From assembly GCA_015680685.1 (NCBI GenBank), contig MNCI01004786.1, forward strand, positions 51,648 to 115,647: a stretch of 64,000 nt of DNA, in the 5' to 3' direction. The notes below the pieces were generated by a model. It was not told the DNA's origin. It made no database searches and worked only from the letters and a program-made list of their open reading frames with translations. This document shows, one piece after another, positions 23,282 through 36,533 of the stretch. The translations under genes were made by a program, and so were the position numbers. Source of the DNA: Gnetum montanum (Eukaryota > Streptophyta > Gnetopsida > Gnetales > Gnetaceae). Position 1 is the stretch's first letter, and the number at the start of each line of letters is the position of its first letter.

Positions 23282-24167
23282 TGATAAGTAGTGGAGTAGT
23301 CCAACACCCAACCATATGAGATACAAGTGTTCAAACATAGCCCAATGAAATTCTGTGGACAAGGTAATGTGAAAATGCTAGTAATTGGTTAAAGTTCAAG
23401 ATCATTGTCTTCTCACATGGAGCTAGTATAATCTATGCATATGGTTTAGCTCTCAATGAGGTATATGATATATTAATGTTGGTAGGCCATAACTCCTAAG
23501 TTTGATGGTAAAGTGAGAAAATGATTCTAAGTCTAAGGAAAATGGTAAAATAATATACTCTATCCTAGAGCAATAAGCATCCATTCCTAGCTTGCCATAC
23601 ACATCTTGGGCTCATGTAACCAATACTAAGATTATCAAGTGAGTTCACTACTAAGCAAATCAAGTGAATCCACTACTAGGTAACCAAACGATTACACTGA
23701 AATGCTCGAAACTAGTCATACTCATTTCACTTTACTATAAACAAGAAAAGTAAAGTACTTAGAAATGTAACTGATTAAACTAGGAAAATAGTAAAAATTA
23801 TGCTAAGTAAAATAGTAAAGCTAAATGGATGTTGCAATGATGGAAAAAAATCTCGATCTTTATTTCCATCATGAACTATTCCCAAGTACACTTCACTCGA
23901 ACAAAGACTCTGGAAAACTTCTCAACATCACACTGTAGACATTCACTCTCTATTGCTAAAACTATGAAAATAAACTACAAGAGTCTACCTAAGGTTGGAA
24001 TGAAAATTGTTCAAACCATACGCCTCAGTGTCGTATCTATAGGCTTGCACATGTCTATAATATAAGATATTCAACATCGTTGCTTGTGCCCCGATATCAA
24101 GGATCTAATATCATAGCTTTGATATTGGATGCCCGCTATCATACCTAGTCAAAATCACAATTTATCA
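23282..24167 (-). repeat. Element II 5' LTR
   Basis: It runs from TGATAAGTAGTGGAG to AATTTATCA and is collinear with 17261-18141. On the minus strand it supplies the promoter (CCTATAGATACGACACTG near 24028-24045, a decayed TATA) and the AATAAAGATCG poly(A) context near 23855. The primer site lies directly inside it. Confidence 0.85.
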
Positions 24168-24172
24168 ATCAT

Positions 24173-25727
24173 TTTCAATATCTATGCTCATCCATAAACT
24201 AACAAAAGGATTTTAAGTATTAATGAAAAGCTTTGATGAAGTACCAACTTTAATAGAAGAGGAAGGTACAAAAGTAAATGTTGACACATAATGTCCATCA
24301 TGTTAGATCTTATGTTGAGTCTCTTCAAGTTATTCTAAACCCTACTTGTTAACAAAAGATTTCATCTTTGGAAAGACAATAATCTTCTTTCATAAGGAAA
24401 TATTTCTCTTATGTACTATTTGTCCATATTGATTAATACTTTCTATACTAAAAGTAAAACTATTCAAAGAAGCTTTTATCCTCTTTGATTTCTTTATTAT
24501 CATTTGATCATTCTTATCATTGATATTATTTTAATTAATTGTTTAATTTAGCTTCAAATGATTTTTTTTCTTTTCCTTAGAATCTTGTTTCTTGAGGATA
24601 AAAAGACAAACATTAAACAAATGTCCTTCACAATGATAAAAATTACAAGAATTGAGAAGATTATAATATGTAATTGGTTGAATATAACTCTTTTGATCTA
24701 CTTGAAATACTAATTCATTTTAATGACTAAGAAGATTAGTTTCAATAAAAAAAATGTCTATGAAAATCAAATATGTAGAAATATATTTCATATGCTTAAT
24801 AGGACTAAGAAGACTAGCAATTTCCTTCTTAGCTTTTTGAAAAGTCAATAGAAGATTAGATAGCTTGAAAAAACATGAAACTTTAGAATATTTTTCATGT
24901 AAAGACATCAAAATCAATAGTCCACTTATGAATGATTAATGCTACCTACTTTTATATAAAAGACCTAGATTTATGACATGATACACCATCAAAGCATTGC
25001 TGAGCTTAACGTATAGAAAAAAATGAGAATAATACTTGTTCTGAATGACTTGAATGTCATGTTTTGCATTACATCATTTAATTGCAAATCAAAACTTTGA
25101 GTATGGGGTAGGAAACACAAAATTTGAATGAACATATATTGTGATGTAAGATCATCTACTAACCAATGACTCATATATATATCATCAAAGAGAATAAAAT
25201 CAGGTGTCTTAGTTACATCATCATAGCTAGAATAATATGTCATAAATTTTGACCTATTAATTTGTACATTTTTATTATGAGAATTAATTGAAATTTTTTC
25301 ATTAATATAAGATGCAAAAATTTTGGTATTGATTAAAGAATTTGAAAGTAATTTAGAATTGCTCATTGGGAAATTTTAGAGATATCAAATTTGCTAAAGA
25401 AAAATCAAAGAGAAAGAAATCAAATCTATTAGAGAAAATTTAAATCTAAAGAATAAATATTAGAAACATCTTTGAAACTATGATATTTAACTCCTAAAAA
25501 AGGTCAAAGTTATGCTCTTGTTGCTAAAACATAACTGCACGCTAAAGCTTCTAAATAAAATAGAGAACAAGTGATCAAATACACTTCAAAATGAAAATAA
25601 AAGAAGTAGACAAAGTAGGTTGATCACCAAGAATGATGTCATTGATGCTTGGTTGAAAGATGTAACAAAATTCTAAATGTCCATTTCCAATCATGTTATG
25701 CAACAAGACACTAAAAAAAAGACCTTT
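24173..25727. other. AT-rich interval between elements II and III
   Basis: There are no clear genes. On the minus strand there is a 125-codon open frame (24989-25366, MSNSKLLSNSLIN...) of unknown nature. Further on, near 24590-24650, a Cys/His cluster reads CNFYHCEGHLFNVC, which resembles but does not fit a retroelement CCHC knuckle. It may be a decayed gag-like sequence. This is the target DNA into which III inserted. Confidence 0.35.
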
Positions 25728-26605
25728 TGATGAGTAGCAAGGTACCCCTATGCTCAACCATACAAATCACAAGTGTTCACATGTAATCTGGTCAAATTTT
25801 GTGAATGGAACTAGTTGTGACATCTAGATTGTTATGCTTTGATTGTAGTTTTTTATCTTCCCACTTGGAATAGTGGTAGCTTTGTCATGTATGGTTTAGT
25901 TTGAAGTGAGGTGTATGATGTTATCTAATTTCTATGCTACTCCTTATGATGAAAAAGAGATAAAATAATTAAACTAATGAATAATGAAAACAAGATCTAA
26001 ACTAGCATATGGCGATGAGTATCCACACTTAATCATCCAAACATGTCTTGGACTTCATGAAGCTACTTCTAGGATTGCCAAGTGTATGTCACTAGTTGTG
26101 CCAAATGATACACCTTTGGATTACAAAGTATTTACACTTAAATGCTTGTGATTAAGGCATACACATTCCACTTAATAATAGGAATAGTAAATAACAATAC
26201 ATGGAAATGTTTCACTAAAGAAAGTAGTAAATAATTAAAGCAACAATAATCTAAGTGGATGCTACAATGATGGAATTAATCTCGATCTTTATTACTAGTC
26301 ATGTAATGTGTCCAAGTACATCACACTCAAACAAAGGTGCCATACAATTATAAACACCACGCTATGGGCATACACTGGGAATAATAGACTTTGAAAGAAG
26401 AAACTAAAAGTTAGAACTATCTATTGACTCTCAACTACTTACTACTTCTTCTATTCTAGCACCTCAGCATCATATTTATAGGTGAGATTCAAATGAGGTG
26501 ACATCAAGTATCTAACATTGCTTATTAGCCCCAATGTTGGGTACGCAATGTCGGAGCTCCAACATCACGTATCAAAGGTTGGGGCCACAGAAGGATGACT
26601 CATCA
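25728..26605 (-). repeat. Element III 3' LTR
   Basis: TGATGAGTAGCAAGGTACC at the left end, GACTCATCA at the right. Minus strand: TATA box CCTATAAATATGATGCT near 26467-26483 and AATAAAGATCGAGAT near 26280-26294. U3 holds CAATGTTGGGTACGCAATG repeats that are partly missing from the element's 5' LTR. A PPT (GGGGGTA on minus) follows at 26606-26612. Confidence 0.85.
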
Positions 26606-26736
26606 TACCCCCATGATTGAATGAAAATTCATTCTCAAGTTAAACAAAATCAAGAACAAGTTCTTTACAAAATATTGGTAGGTATGGGATTATTGACTAA
26701 CTCAAATAATGGACAAAATAATTAACTCTTTGCATG

Positions 26737-29524
26737 CTACAGTGGTGCAATACAAAAATCAAACACATTATTACAAAACAAACAAAAATAAGACTGGGAA
26801 GCTCGTGTAGTGCCCAAAGGTGGTGGCTCTTCCATCAGCTGCTTTACTTTATTGCTAGGCCACTAAAATTTGTAATGGTTGAGCAAGCCTTGCAATTATT
26901 CTTCCTTCATCCTTGGATCATGCACAGTCCAGTCTATTATGCTAATGTATGTTGGCATCGATACATCCCAAGGACATGGCATCTACAAAAACATTTAATT
27001 TACCTTTACATACCATGTTGTGAACTATTGTCATTCTTCCTCGAAGGCCCTAGCCTTGTCCTTAAGCTCATGTTAATCCATCAATCTACGAGCCAATTTC
27101 AAGGCTACATTTTTTTATCCATGATAACTAACTTTAACCACCTCTAATTTTGAGTTTGCTACCTACAACTTTTGCAAAGCATCTTTTCGATCCAAAAAAT
27201 ATTTCTCATACAATACATAGGTGGTCGCCACTTGTTTCTCTAGCTCACTTCAAGGACAACCTATTATTAACATGGTAACGTTAGCATATCTAAGGTTAGC
27301 CAACACCATGTATTCCTTTAAATCTTCTATTTGCAAGTCTCTGTTTTTGACTTCTACTTGTTGGACCATAGCATAACTATCCAAGATGGTCTGCCATTTA
27401 GAATTCTATGATGATAAGGAGTTGATTTGGGCCTTGGCCATCTTGATTTCCTTCTCATTGATTTCCTTATACATGCCAACTTGGTCACGGAAGTGCTCTT
27501 TTAATTTTTCATGCTTTTTGACCTTGTTCTACCATGCACTGATCTTGATTGCTAACTTTTGATGAATAGTGGGCACCTCCTCCATGGAGAGGGTTCTATT
27601 CTTCTAGGCTAATCTATTCATATTTTGTTTGACCCTCACTAGTTTTTCTAGCAACTAGTAAATGCTTTCTTCCTAGATGTTCTTTTGTTTTTCTATAGTG
27701 GTCAATTGGGAATTCTCTACTCTTAGCTACTTATTTTCCTCTTGGATGATGATCAATGCTTTTTTATATGCATGAGATTACATGTCTATAGTAGAGGCAT
27801 TCCAAATTTTTATCTCCTTCTCTCGCTCCATAGCTTCTTTCTTCTTTGCTAACTTGGTAAGCTCCTTTGTCCTAAATTGCTCTGACAAAACGAGTAGGAT
27901 TCTGTCATTCAGCTTGCAAGGTAGCTAGCTCTTCGTGTAGTCTCTATATCTTAGCTTCTGTGTGTTCTACCTTAATCTTTATCATGACCAAATTTCCTTT
28001 TGTGGTGATGAGGTCTAATTGTGCTGTAGTGACATCACTGGGGATGTCAAATAGAGTGGTGATTACTTGACCCATCTACAACAAGTGATCAAGCACATCC
28101 TCATGCACCGTAGGAGTCATTAATGGCCCAACTAGCATTTTTTCCACTCTATTTCCTGCTAGATCAATTGGAGGCATAACAAGAATAGTGAATGATTCTT
28201 TGATGTGATCAGTGATCACCTCTATTGTGTCTATTGCATCCTCATGTTGTAGCACCATGACTATGGCCCCTTCTTTAGTTTCCAATGTGACTTGAAAGGA
28301 TGAAGTGCTTCCAGCACTCTGGCATGACCATTGAGATTCCCCTCCTCCTAACTGTATTGATATGTCTTCCCTAGTTGGGTTGGCTGATACGGTGGGCCAT
28401 ATGACATCATCCATAACTTAGAAGAGATTGGCCTCATCCTTGCTTCCCTAGCTGATGGTTTCAGCAATCCTTTGCAAGTGACTCATTAATGATCTATAAT
28501 CTTACAATGGCATGGTAGAGCTTGTACTTGTGGATGTTGCTCTAGCTCTTTTTGCATTTCTATTCTTGGTTCTGCCTCCTTTTTAGCTTCTTACTCCTCA
28601 CTAGAATCGTTTCTTACTGTTGTGATTTTTAGAAGTTTTATGAAGGAGGTGTGCTGAGCCTTCCTAGGGATATCATTAGTATATTTCAAGATTCTAGCAT
28701 GCTTGCACAAATTTTTGATTACATAGGGAAATAGAAGTGTTTGTCTTCCTGACTTCATTTTTTCAAATCGCCATTGGATTTCTATGAAGTAATATTGGGG
28801 ATGGTTGACTACAAATTTTTCCATTAGAATGGCACTTCCCCTAGCTGCATAAGTCGATATTTGATTGAGCCCTTTTGTAGGAAATAGGTGGTATGTCCCA
28901 ATCTTAAAGTAGGTTCTCTCTTCCAAGTCATTTCATGGTATGAATTATCCTCTTTATTGTATGCTCATCTTAGCCATAATTTCTTTGTTTCGGGATCAGA
29001 TTTGATGGACAGGTGAGCAACCTTGGCTCCTTCATTAGGTAGGTTAAGAGTTGTAGCAATGTCCTTAACTAAGTAAGAGATAATCACTCCACATATATTA
29101 ATAGTGGTGTCCTTATCTTTGTTATGCTAGAATTGATGGACTTCACCCAGGTACCATTCACCACTATGGAATAAGATAGGCCATAATGGGTACACTTTAA
29201 GTTACATCCGCACTACTTCTGGAGCAAATTCCATGAACAGACCAAAGTTCATTTCCATAATAACCAAAGCCAATGTGGACTTCTTCAAGGTGGCAGCAAG
29301 GTAATTAAGGGCAACATGAGATGTTGTCCCTATTTAGGAGCTGGTACTTCTACCACCTCACCTTGGGTCAATTTCCTGGTAGTAGGGGCCTCTTGATGGA
29401 TACTAAAAGACTAGGCCTCCTATTTAACATGTTCCTCATGTTCTCCTTGTTGATCGTGGCCACCACATGGATGCTTAGCAGCTCTCTATGAGGGTTCACC
29501 CTGAGCACATCTTTTTGGGACCAT
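26737..29524 (-). pseudogene. Element III ORF2 (post-pol coiled-coil protein), decayed
   Basis: Starts at ATG 29522-29524, in the same place as element V. Readable blocks: ERTYFKIGTYHLFPTKGL (about 28860-28925), HPQYYFIEIQWRFEK, the NPTREDISIQ segment, IKESFTILVMPPIDLAGNR (about 28145-28210) and a coiled-coil region to QLMEEPPPLGTT (about 26840). The family stop codon after that motif is read as CGA, so the frame runs on to a stop at 26737. Internal stops and frameshifts break it. Role unknown. Confidence 0.65.
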
Positions 29525-30165
29525 TTGTAATCAAGAAAAAACCAAGTGTTACCAAAGTTATGTTTGTTATCATTAATCAATTTATACCCTACTCATAACC
29601 TTAGTTCATTGAGCTCATAATGCATATGATTGCAGGGTTAGGAAAATTTTCAAGAAAAATCCCCAAAAAGTGTCTATCTCCACCACAACCCATTGTAATT
29701 GGTTTCCTTTTTCATTATATGTGGCTTATAATAATAGTTATGGCCCCATGGGTTAGAGAATTTGGACTTTTGGCATTACCATTAGTGATTTTTCATTATA
29801 ATTCCTAAGTTTTTTAACATCCTTACCATTATGATACCTTCTAGTCAATAGAAAATTTTAACAAATCAGCTTTCATGTAAGCCCCCCCACCCCTTCTAAC
29901 TAAGTTAAACACTCTTGGTTCAAATAGATTTGAGTGGCATGGAAATTGGAGCATTAGAAAGCTAGATATCACAAGTGGAAGATGGAGGCGCAAAGCTCTA
30001 AGTTGCAAGAAAAAATTTTCAATAACTCCCCTAGTAGCAAATGATAAAAATGAAGGTTTGATTTCTACAGGGGTTGTATATATATTATTTTTAAGTGTCA
30101 ACGTTGTGTACACAATGTTGGGTCAGACCCGACGTTGGGTACATGACATCAAGGTCCAAATTTTT
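29525..30165 (-). promoter_or_regulatory. Element III internal promoter-like block and ORF2 leader
   Basis: On the minus strand a repeat block (ACCCAACGTCGGGTCTGACC and ACAACGTTGACAC, about 30090-30150) precedes a TATA run (AATATATATACAACC near 30072-30088). A leader conserved with II and V follows (TTTTTATCATTTGC... GAAAATTTTTTCT). The string AATGTTGGGT is also present in the element's own LTR U3. A C-rich run near 29881-29895 lies in the leader. An acceptor-like AG precedes ORF2. Confidence 0.5.
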
Positions 30166-31560
30166 TCATTTAATGGGGCTAATGAGCATGCAAACTAAAA
30201 CTTTGGGATTATTTGGAAGGCTTAAGGTTGGGTTTAGCAATCTAGGTAAGTGAAAAAGTACTTGGAGGCATTGGAAGTATGATAGGATGAACTTGTTGAC
30301 ATGAAAAAGGAGAATGATTAAGAAAAAAGATGTTGAAAGCATGATTATGGGACAGATTACATTCATGATAAGGGAAATAATAAAATATAATAATTTGAGT
30401 GCTTGTAAGGTGAAAAATAGTGTGGGCACATTAAAAAAGTCACAAAAGTTACATAAGCGGTTCCTCCCCAAATCAAGCTCTAGCCTATGATGCCCTTGTG
30501 TAACCACACCTATAATGTCCGTAGGCACTAGAGGGGTTGAATGTAACTCATACTAGTGAAACAACAAAACACACATGTTAAACCATGAATTAAGATAAAA
30601 ACTTTGTTACACACAACTACAAGTTATGAACATTTGGACAACAAGATGAGATAGACCATAGAGGGGATTGTAGAAATCAGGGCATGAGGTGTCATACCAT
30701 GGTCACAATGAAACCTTGTGTGTTATGAATGGTTAAATAACCATGAGTCCAACTTTCCAAGATTCAAACAAAGTCCAAACCATATTTTAGTGACATTGCA
30801 TCATTTCATCCTAGTGGTAGACAACCATAAGACTATCAAAGTCACAAGGAGTAACATCACTTAGCATTTTGTCCAAGGGAGGAGCATTATGATGGCATAA
30901 TTATTGTTTTTTTTCATGGTTTTGAGAAGTTGCCAACCTTCAAGCATGGGTACATGTCTTTTCAATGAAACCCACAGAAGTTTATTCAATTCCAGTTTAA
31001 ATTGCTCTTACTCCCATTTCTCGTTAGATCTACAAGGATATGGTTACAACCTTAGCAACATGATAAAACATACAAAAGTAGCCAAAGAGAATCACAAATC
31101 CCCTTGATGTCACACTCTTTACATTCCACCTTGGTTCTAAACTCTTCCATCCAAACACAATGATTATAAATTTATTATTAGGTTGGATTATGAAAAAGAT
31201 TACCATTATGGCTAGAGAAAGAACCTCTTATTAATGGAATGGGTGAATGGATATAGTGGTTCCAGTGTTCAAATAATCAATCCCTTATGACTCAACAACA
31301 TAGAGAAAAATTTCACCTCAATGGGCAACATGATTAATAGCGAGATTACATACAAAGACAATTAAAATGACAACTAGAAAAAAGTAGAAAAAGTAGGGAA
31401 ATGATAAAAAATTATAAAACAAAAAGATAAAAAGCACTTAAAAATCCTGAAGATTAGAAGGGGGGTAAACCCCATGACTAAACATCTAGTTGTGGCTAGG
31501 ATTAATAAGTGGATAAATAGGATCCATGCATGTATGAAATGTTGGGAACCCTTCATGCCT
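30166..31560 (-). other. Element III post-pol spacer
   Basis: No gene. It is collinear with the element I spacer in reverse (for example 31190-31270 with 6940-7030) and with the element IV spacer (30440-30520 with 34900-34970). It contains one CCTTCAAGCATGGGTACATG unit at about 30938-30957 and an A-rich tract at 31370-31440. It joins truncated gag at about 31560, showing where pol was lost. Confidence 0.55.
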
Positions 31561-31569
31561 CAGACACTA

Positions 31570-33325
31570 GGTGCCTGTTGATGGTGTGGTGGCTAGGTAG
31601 AAAAATTGTTGGTCACACACTTGATTGCTATATGTATGGTGGGTTAGGATATGAGGTGTGTTAACACGATGGATGATTGGTCCATGATTGTACCCTTGAT
31701 CATGAGGTGATATGCATGGATTTATTTGTCTCCTCACATTGGTAGATTCATTGGCTGAATGTGGAATTGGAGTACGAATAGATGTTGGCCCTTGTATATG
31801 GTCGAAAAATGTTGGCTGAGACAAGGAAGGTGATGCACTAGGTTGGCCTTATGCTAGCTCAGATGATGTGGTAGTTTCACCTATGGTGCTTTGTCTTACA
31901 ACCTTTCCTCTAGAAATGATGTTTCCTACATTGTGGTTGGGACCCATTGGTGTCAGCATGTCTTTGCACATTTGCAACACAAGTGGCACTCATTGGTTGA
32001 TATTATGGTGCTAGACCTTCCTAAATTACTAGCGATGGCATATAAGAAGGTGGATTATGATTATATAGAGGGTAAGTTGGATGGTAGGAGGCATAAGGTG
32101 GTGATCCTTTAGGGGATTTCATGTATTGATGGTACTCAAGAGAGTGGTAGTTATGATTTGAAGTGGAGGACATAGAACTAGTTGGAGAAATAGGGTGTTG
32201 AACATAATATCCATGAGGTTTCGGCGGGTATGGCTAATTTGGTGGTGGCCTCCCCCATGAATTGGGTTGTTGCCACTACAGTTAATGACAATGTTAAGGC
32301 TAGTGGTAAGTCCTCCTAGGATGGTACGATCTATTATGGGACTATCTATAATTACCTTGTGGGAGAGGAAGTCTCCTAGGCATGTGCTTTTTCACAAACT
32401 TCGGATTTAAGGCATCTACCCAATACTCTTGTAGATGCAACAATATGAGGCATTGGCCCTTTGGATGGTCATATATGCATAGGTCACATCCATCATCTTC
32501 GTTTGTGGTGGAGTCTTTAACCTCACTTTTGTCAACCCCTTTTCTAGTTTTCCAAAAAGTATTCCTAACTGTTTCTTAGTTCTATGTCCTCTATTTATTA
32601 TGATTGCCTAGCATGTGTTGCATGATCTTCTTTGCGACCATCTTAATAAGAGTTGTGACATTTTTATCTATCCATTTAGGCATCCTATTGAATTTTACTT
32701 CTATATCATCAATAGACTTCTCTAGTAGCAAATTTTATTGTGAAATCACCTTATCAGGAGTATGGTCATTTTCCTTACCATAAATTTGGACCTCCTTCGA
32801 TTGAAGAGTTGAGTTCCATTGATGTTTCTCAACATTCTTCCACTTGCACATCTCTCCTTCTTCTTTTTCCACATGCACTATTATCTCTTTGACCTAATGA
32901 GTTTGAAGCTCGTATAATTTCCCTGAGGCATACATCCCAAGGGTTGCCCTTATTTCATTACAAATCCCATCTACGATATGGTAAAGTCACTCTTCCTTAG
33001 AGAAACCATGGCCAAGGCATCGATTAAATAAGGCATAATATCTATCTAAGATGATGTCTAAGGGTTCATGTTGTTCTTATTTCTACTTTTGGATTTGTCT
33101 CCTCAAATTGGACACTCTTGCATAGGTTTGATATTTCTTGTTAAAAAGTTCCAGCATTGTAGACCATCATTGGATTGAATTTGGTCTCAATGAATATACC
33201 ACATTTTGGCTCTATCAACTAGTGTCATAGGAAAGAGATTAAGCTTTTGCCACTCACTTTCAATGTTGTAAAAAGCACAGGCATCATGGAAAGCTTGTAG
33301 ATGATGTTATGGATCTAAATCATAG
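31570..33325 (-). pseudogene. gag: Element III gag, C-terminal part (split by element IV)
   Basis: Collinear with the element IV gag at 44.2-45.3 kb. The helical region lies around 33000-33200 and the Cys/His block around 32440-32480, followed by a His/Pro/Gln-rich tail to about 31570 (HTYSNQVCDQQFF). The sequence stops at the CATAG target duplication of element IV and resumes at 47204. Stops are frequent. Encoded capsid/nucleocapsid; no protease follows. Confidence 0.65.
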
Positions 33326-34151
33326 TGATGAGTGACGAGGTACCCCAACACTCAACCATACGAATACGAGTGTTTCATGCACGATCCAATTGAACTCCAA
33401 GGACTAAGTGCTTACGCACCCTAATGGAACACTTAAGGTTAATCAATTGCTATCTTCCCAAACTTACTTGTATTGTCACGGTTGTATGGTTAAGTAAGCT
33501 TGAGGTATATGATTTTTATATCTTTTATCCTTTTAATGTCTTATGCTAATAGGGGAATGTGAAGATAGCTAAGTGTCTAACTTTAATTAACTATTCACTA
33601 ACTAAGTTCTAATTGTCCTAGCACTAGTATCCATTCCCACTTGCTGCACACACCCTGAACTAGTGCAATGCTGCTGGGATTACCAAACGCTACTCGTTAC
33701 TGGGTTACCAAGTGTTGCACACGTGCTTGAAGTGGTCATACGGAGTGCACTTAACTAGGAGATTCAAGGGTTGAGAGAGATTAATTATCTAAGAAAGAAT
33801 TTAAAAATATAATAATAATTAATTCCTATTTAGCTTAGTCCACATGCTGCAAGGCTTATCAGAAAGTTCATCTTTATTGTCGTACACAAATGTGTGCTCA
33901 GGTACAATTTTCTTGAATAAAGATCCGTTCACTTTAAGACTCCTACTATGGGCACATAGAAATTATTCTAACTCTGGAATGGTAAAACTGAAGGAGTTTG
34001 GCTAAGGGTCTCAATCTAAGTGTCTAAAATAGGGAAAGCTACCTCTTATTTATAGACATTGCAATGGGCTACGATATGACGTATGTGATATCGCAGGGGT
34101 GGATGCAATATCGCGAACATGATATCACGTTCGCGATATCGCGTCTCATCA
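33326..34151 (-). repeat. Element IV 3' LTR
   Basis: TGATGAGTGACGAGGTACC to GCGTCTCATCA. Minus strand: TATA box (GTCTATAAATAAGAGG near 34049-34064) and AATAAAGATGAACTTT near 33871-33886. The U3 palindromes GATATCACGTTCGCGATATC and relatives lie at 34070-34145. The PPT GGGGGTA on minus is directly outside (34152-34158). Confidence 0.9.
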
Positions 34152-34158
34152 TACCCCC

Positions 34159-34860
34159 ATGACTGAATGAAAACTCATCCTTAAGTTCCTTCCAAAATAT
34201 TGGGAAGGTATGGGATTATTGACTGGAATGACACTAATGGTGAATGGGATGACATGTGAATAGATCATCATTACAATACATGAAAAAATTAGTGTTCATG
34301 ATAACAAGGGTGAACACTATACACATTTGACATCCAGCCTTATTTGGCAGCTGAGAGAGAAGAGAGAAGAGAGAGAGAGAAAAGAAGGAGTCTGTTGCTG
34401 CTGACACCAAGATTGTACCTTTTGTTGTCCATCTATAAGTGCACCATCAATCTTGTTCCTTGCATAACTGCTCCAGCACTAGTTCATGCTAAGTGTTCCC
34501 TCCAAATCCAATCTGTTGTTGTATGATTTCCATTTTCACACACAACAAAATCTTATATTAGCAAGGGTAAATGGATCATAATGCAGTTGATACTTTGCTT
34601 CGGTGTAAGGTTCATTGGCCGAGTTGTGATATGGCTAATGCGGATTCTGGAGATATAACACTGGTGACTACCCAAGTTGTAGGGGTTAAGAGAAATCGAA
34701 AAAATTGGACCAAGACCCCCATGACTAAGAGCGAGCCTTCAGTAGCGAGAAAATAGAAAAAGATAAGGAATAAGAAAGATGGAGAAAAAGAAACAACTGC
34801 AACGCTGATGAAATGGATGTCAGAGATGGAAATGAACAAAATAAATGTTGATTGCAAAAA
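34159..34860. other. Element IV 3' untranslated region
   Basis: The first 170 bp match the pre-PPT region of III and V (CTTAAGGATGAGTTTTCATTC on minus). It then has a (GA)n tract at about 34348-34385 and unassigned sequence where ORF2 lies in the other elements. No ORF2 motif is visible, so ORF2 appears deleted. Confidence 0.5.
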
Positions 34861-36300
34861 TTTTTAAAGGAAAGAAATTAACTGATGCACCAAATAGGAA
34901 TGCCAGTGGGTCCTCCCCAAAGTAGGCTCATGCCCTTAATGCCCTAACATTCTCACATTCAAAGAGTTCGTAGGCTCTAGAAATTTCATTTGGAAGTAAG
35001 AGTTAAAGTCTTAACCACAAGAATTTACCAAAAAGAAAACAATGCATCAACCAAAATATGGGCTATTGATACAACCAGCAATGAGGCAAAAAATGGAGAA
35101 AGAACGATGGAGAGAAGGGAGAATGGAATGGAGTCTCAAGAACAAGGTGGTATACAACCCCTTGTGTATTAATGGTTAATGTGACTTAGTAGATCTCATT
35201 CCAAATCTAGCCTTAAACAATCCACATCCAATGACTTCACATTAATACATTTGACCAATCCATCTACCTGAAGTAACAAGAATGCCTCTCCCAAAGATTC
35301 ACCACCATTCCGATGAAATGAGAAAGGAGAAATTAGGAAGCAAGAAAGGGCCTTAGTTAGAGGGAACATGTTTGTTTAGTTCCATAACCAGTGCTTGTAG
35401 CCCAGGTGATTATTTCGTCTAAGGGATGTGCTTTGAATTCTCACTCTTTCTTCTCTTTTTTTCTTTTTTTCTTCTTTTATTTTTTTTTGGCGTGAGAACC
35501 ACACTATGCAAAGACTTATTATTTTTATTAGCTCAGCCTCCCTATAATGGAGCAACGTCATAATGGTAAGGAAAACTCAAGAAGAAAGCATCCAAGCACC
35601 CAAGAGAATGGCCAACACAACTGCATCAAGTCCCCTTGAAGTCACACCCTTTTCAATCCTTGAGTCCTTCCTTAGTTTTAGAAATACCCAGTCACCAATT
35701 CGTTGATAGTTCTATTATTTTTTTGAAGAAAGGGATTGTACAGTTCCAAGCCAAGAGAGACCATAGAAATTCATGGATGCATGGATGATGTGGACTCATT
35801 GCTTGTTATATCAAAAGAACCATACCTTAGTATCAACATTATAACTTAAAGGTAAAAACCAAACATTAACAACCAATAGAATACAATTCATACCATCATC
35901 AAGAGCACTTATTAAGTGATGAACCTAACAAAATTAATAAACACACAAATAAATGAAAAAATATGAATAATGTTGTAAAAAAACAAAAAAAGTTAAAGAA
36001 ATTTGTAAAAAAAAAATGTGTAAGATAAAAAATTAAAAAAAGAACTAAGGGCCTTGATTGATCAGCATAGGTGGCCATCTCCTCCATGACTAAGTTGGAA
36101 GGGGGAGATCCGAAATAATGAGCAGGGTCATCCTCTCTCTGACGTGTTATGTGCATTCATCATTCTAGATTCATGGTAAGGTTTGGTCTGTTGCACACTA
36201 ACTAGAATTCTCTTATCGGAGCATTTGTTTGAATTTTTTAGAATTTTTCAACTTCCCCCAATTGATGTTTTCAAGTTAAGGTTTGGAAGTCGGTGACGCT
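34860..36300 (-). other. Element IV post-pol spacer
   Basis: Collinear with the element III spacer: 34900-34970 with 30440-30520, 35610-35650 with 31095-31130, and A-rich 35930-36060 with 31370-31440. No coding sequence is seen. It meets the residual protease-region sequence near 36300, which marks the loss of RT to integrase. Confidence 0.55.
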
Positions 36301-36533
36301 CTTACTCTAGTGCATCTATGCTTTCGATGTGAGTGCAAGTTGTTCCCTCAGTTAGTTCCATGCACATTGGTGAGTTGCTCTCTTGATCAGCTGTCAACCA
36401 CTGGGTGTCTCCTTATTGTGTGGTTGCTACGTACATGCACTTTTGTATGTTAATTTCTTGGGCACACCAGTTGCATGCAGGCAATGTTGAACATCCCTAT
36501 ATGCAATCACACCCTGTATTACTATATGTATTT
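36300..36533 (-). pseudogene. Element IV protease-region sequence left of the viral insertion
   Basis: The minus strand from about 36533 down to 36390 parallels element I at about 3372-3530: GGTGTGATTGCATATAGGG against GGGTGCAATTGCATGTAGA, then the GACACCCAGTGGTTGACAGC stretch against GGCACCCAGTGGCTAGC. It picks up where the sequence right of 43270 leaves off. The viral insertion therefore interrupted a continuous protease region. Confidence 0.7.

Larger units (their letters stand above)
17261..24167 (-). mobile_element. Element II: Athila-like retrotransposon lacking pol
   Basis: Two LTRs (17261-18141 and 23282-24167) flank an internal region with primer site, N-terminal half of gag, promoter-like block and ORF2. 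The 5-bp target duplication ATCAT lies at 17256-17260 and 24168-24172, so insertion boundaries are clear. Protease, RT, RNase H, integrase and spacer are missing: gag stops near 21780 and is joined to the ORF2 promoter-like block. It would need proteins supplied by a related full-length element to move. Total length is 6907 bp. Confidence 0.85.

Noticed and set aside
24989-25366. 125-codon open frame on minus
   Set aside because: AT-rich and without recognisable motif; only noted under the interval entry.
26734-27147. 137-codon open frame on plus
   Set aside because: Lies antisense to ORF2 of element III, whose coding direction is supported by four collinear copies.
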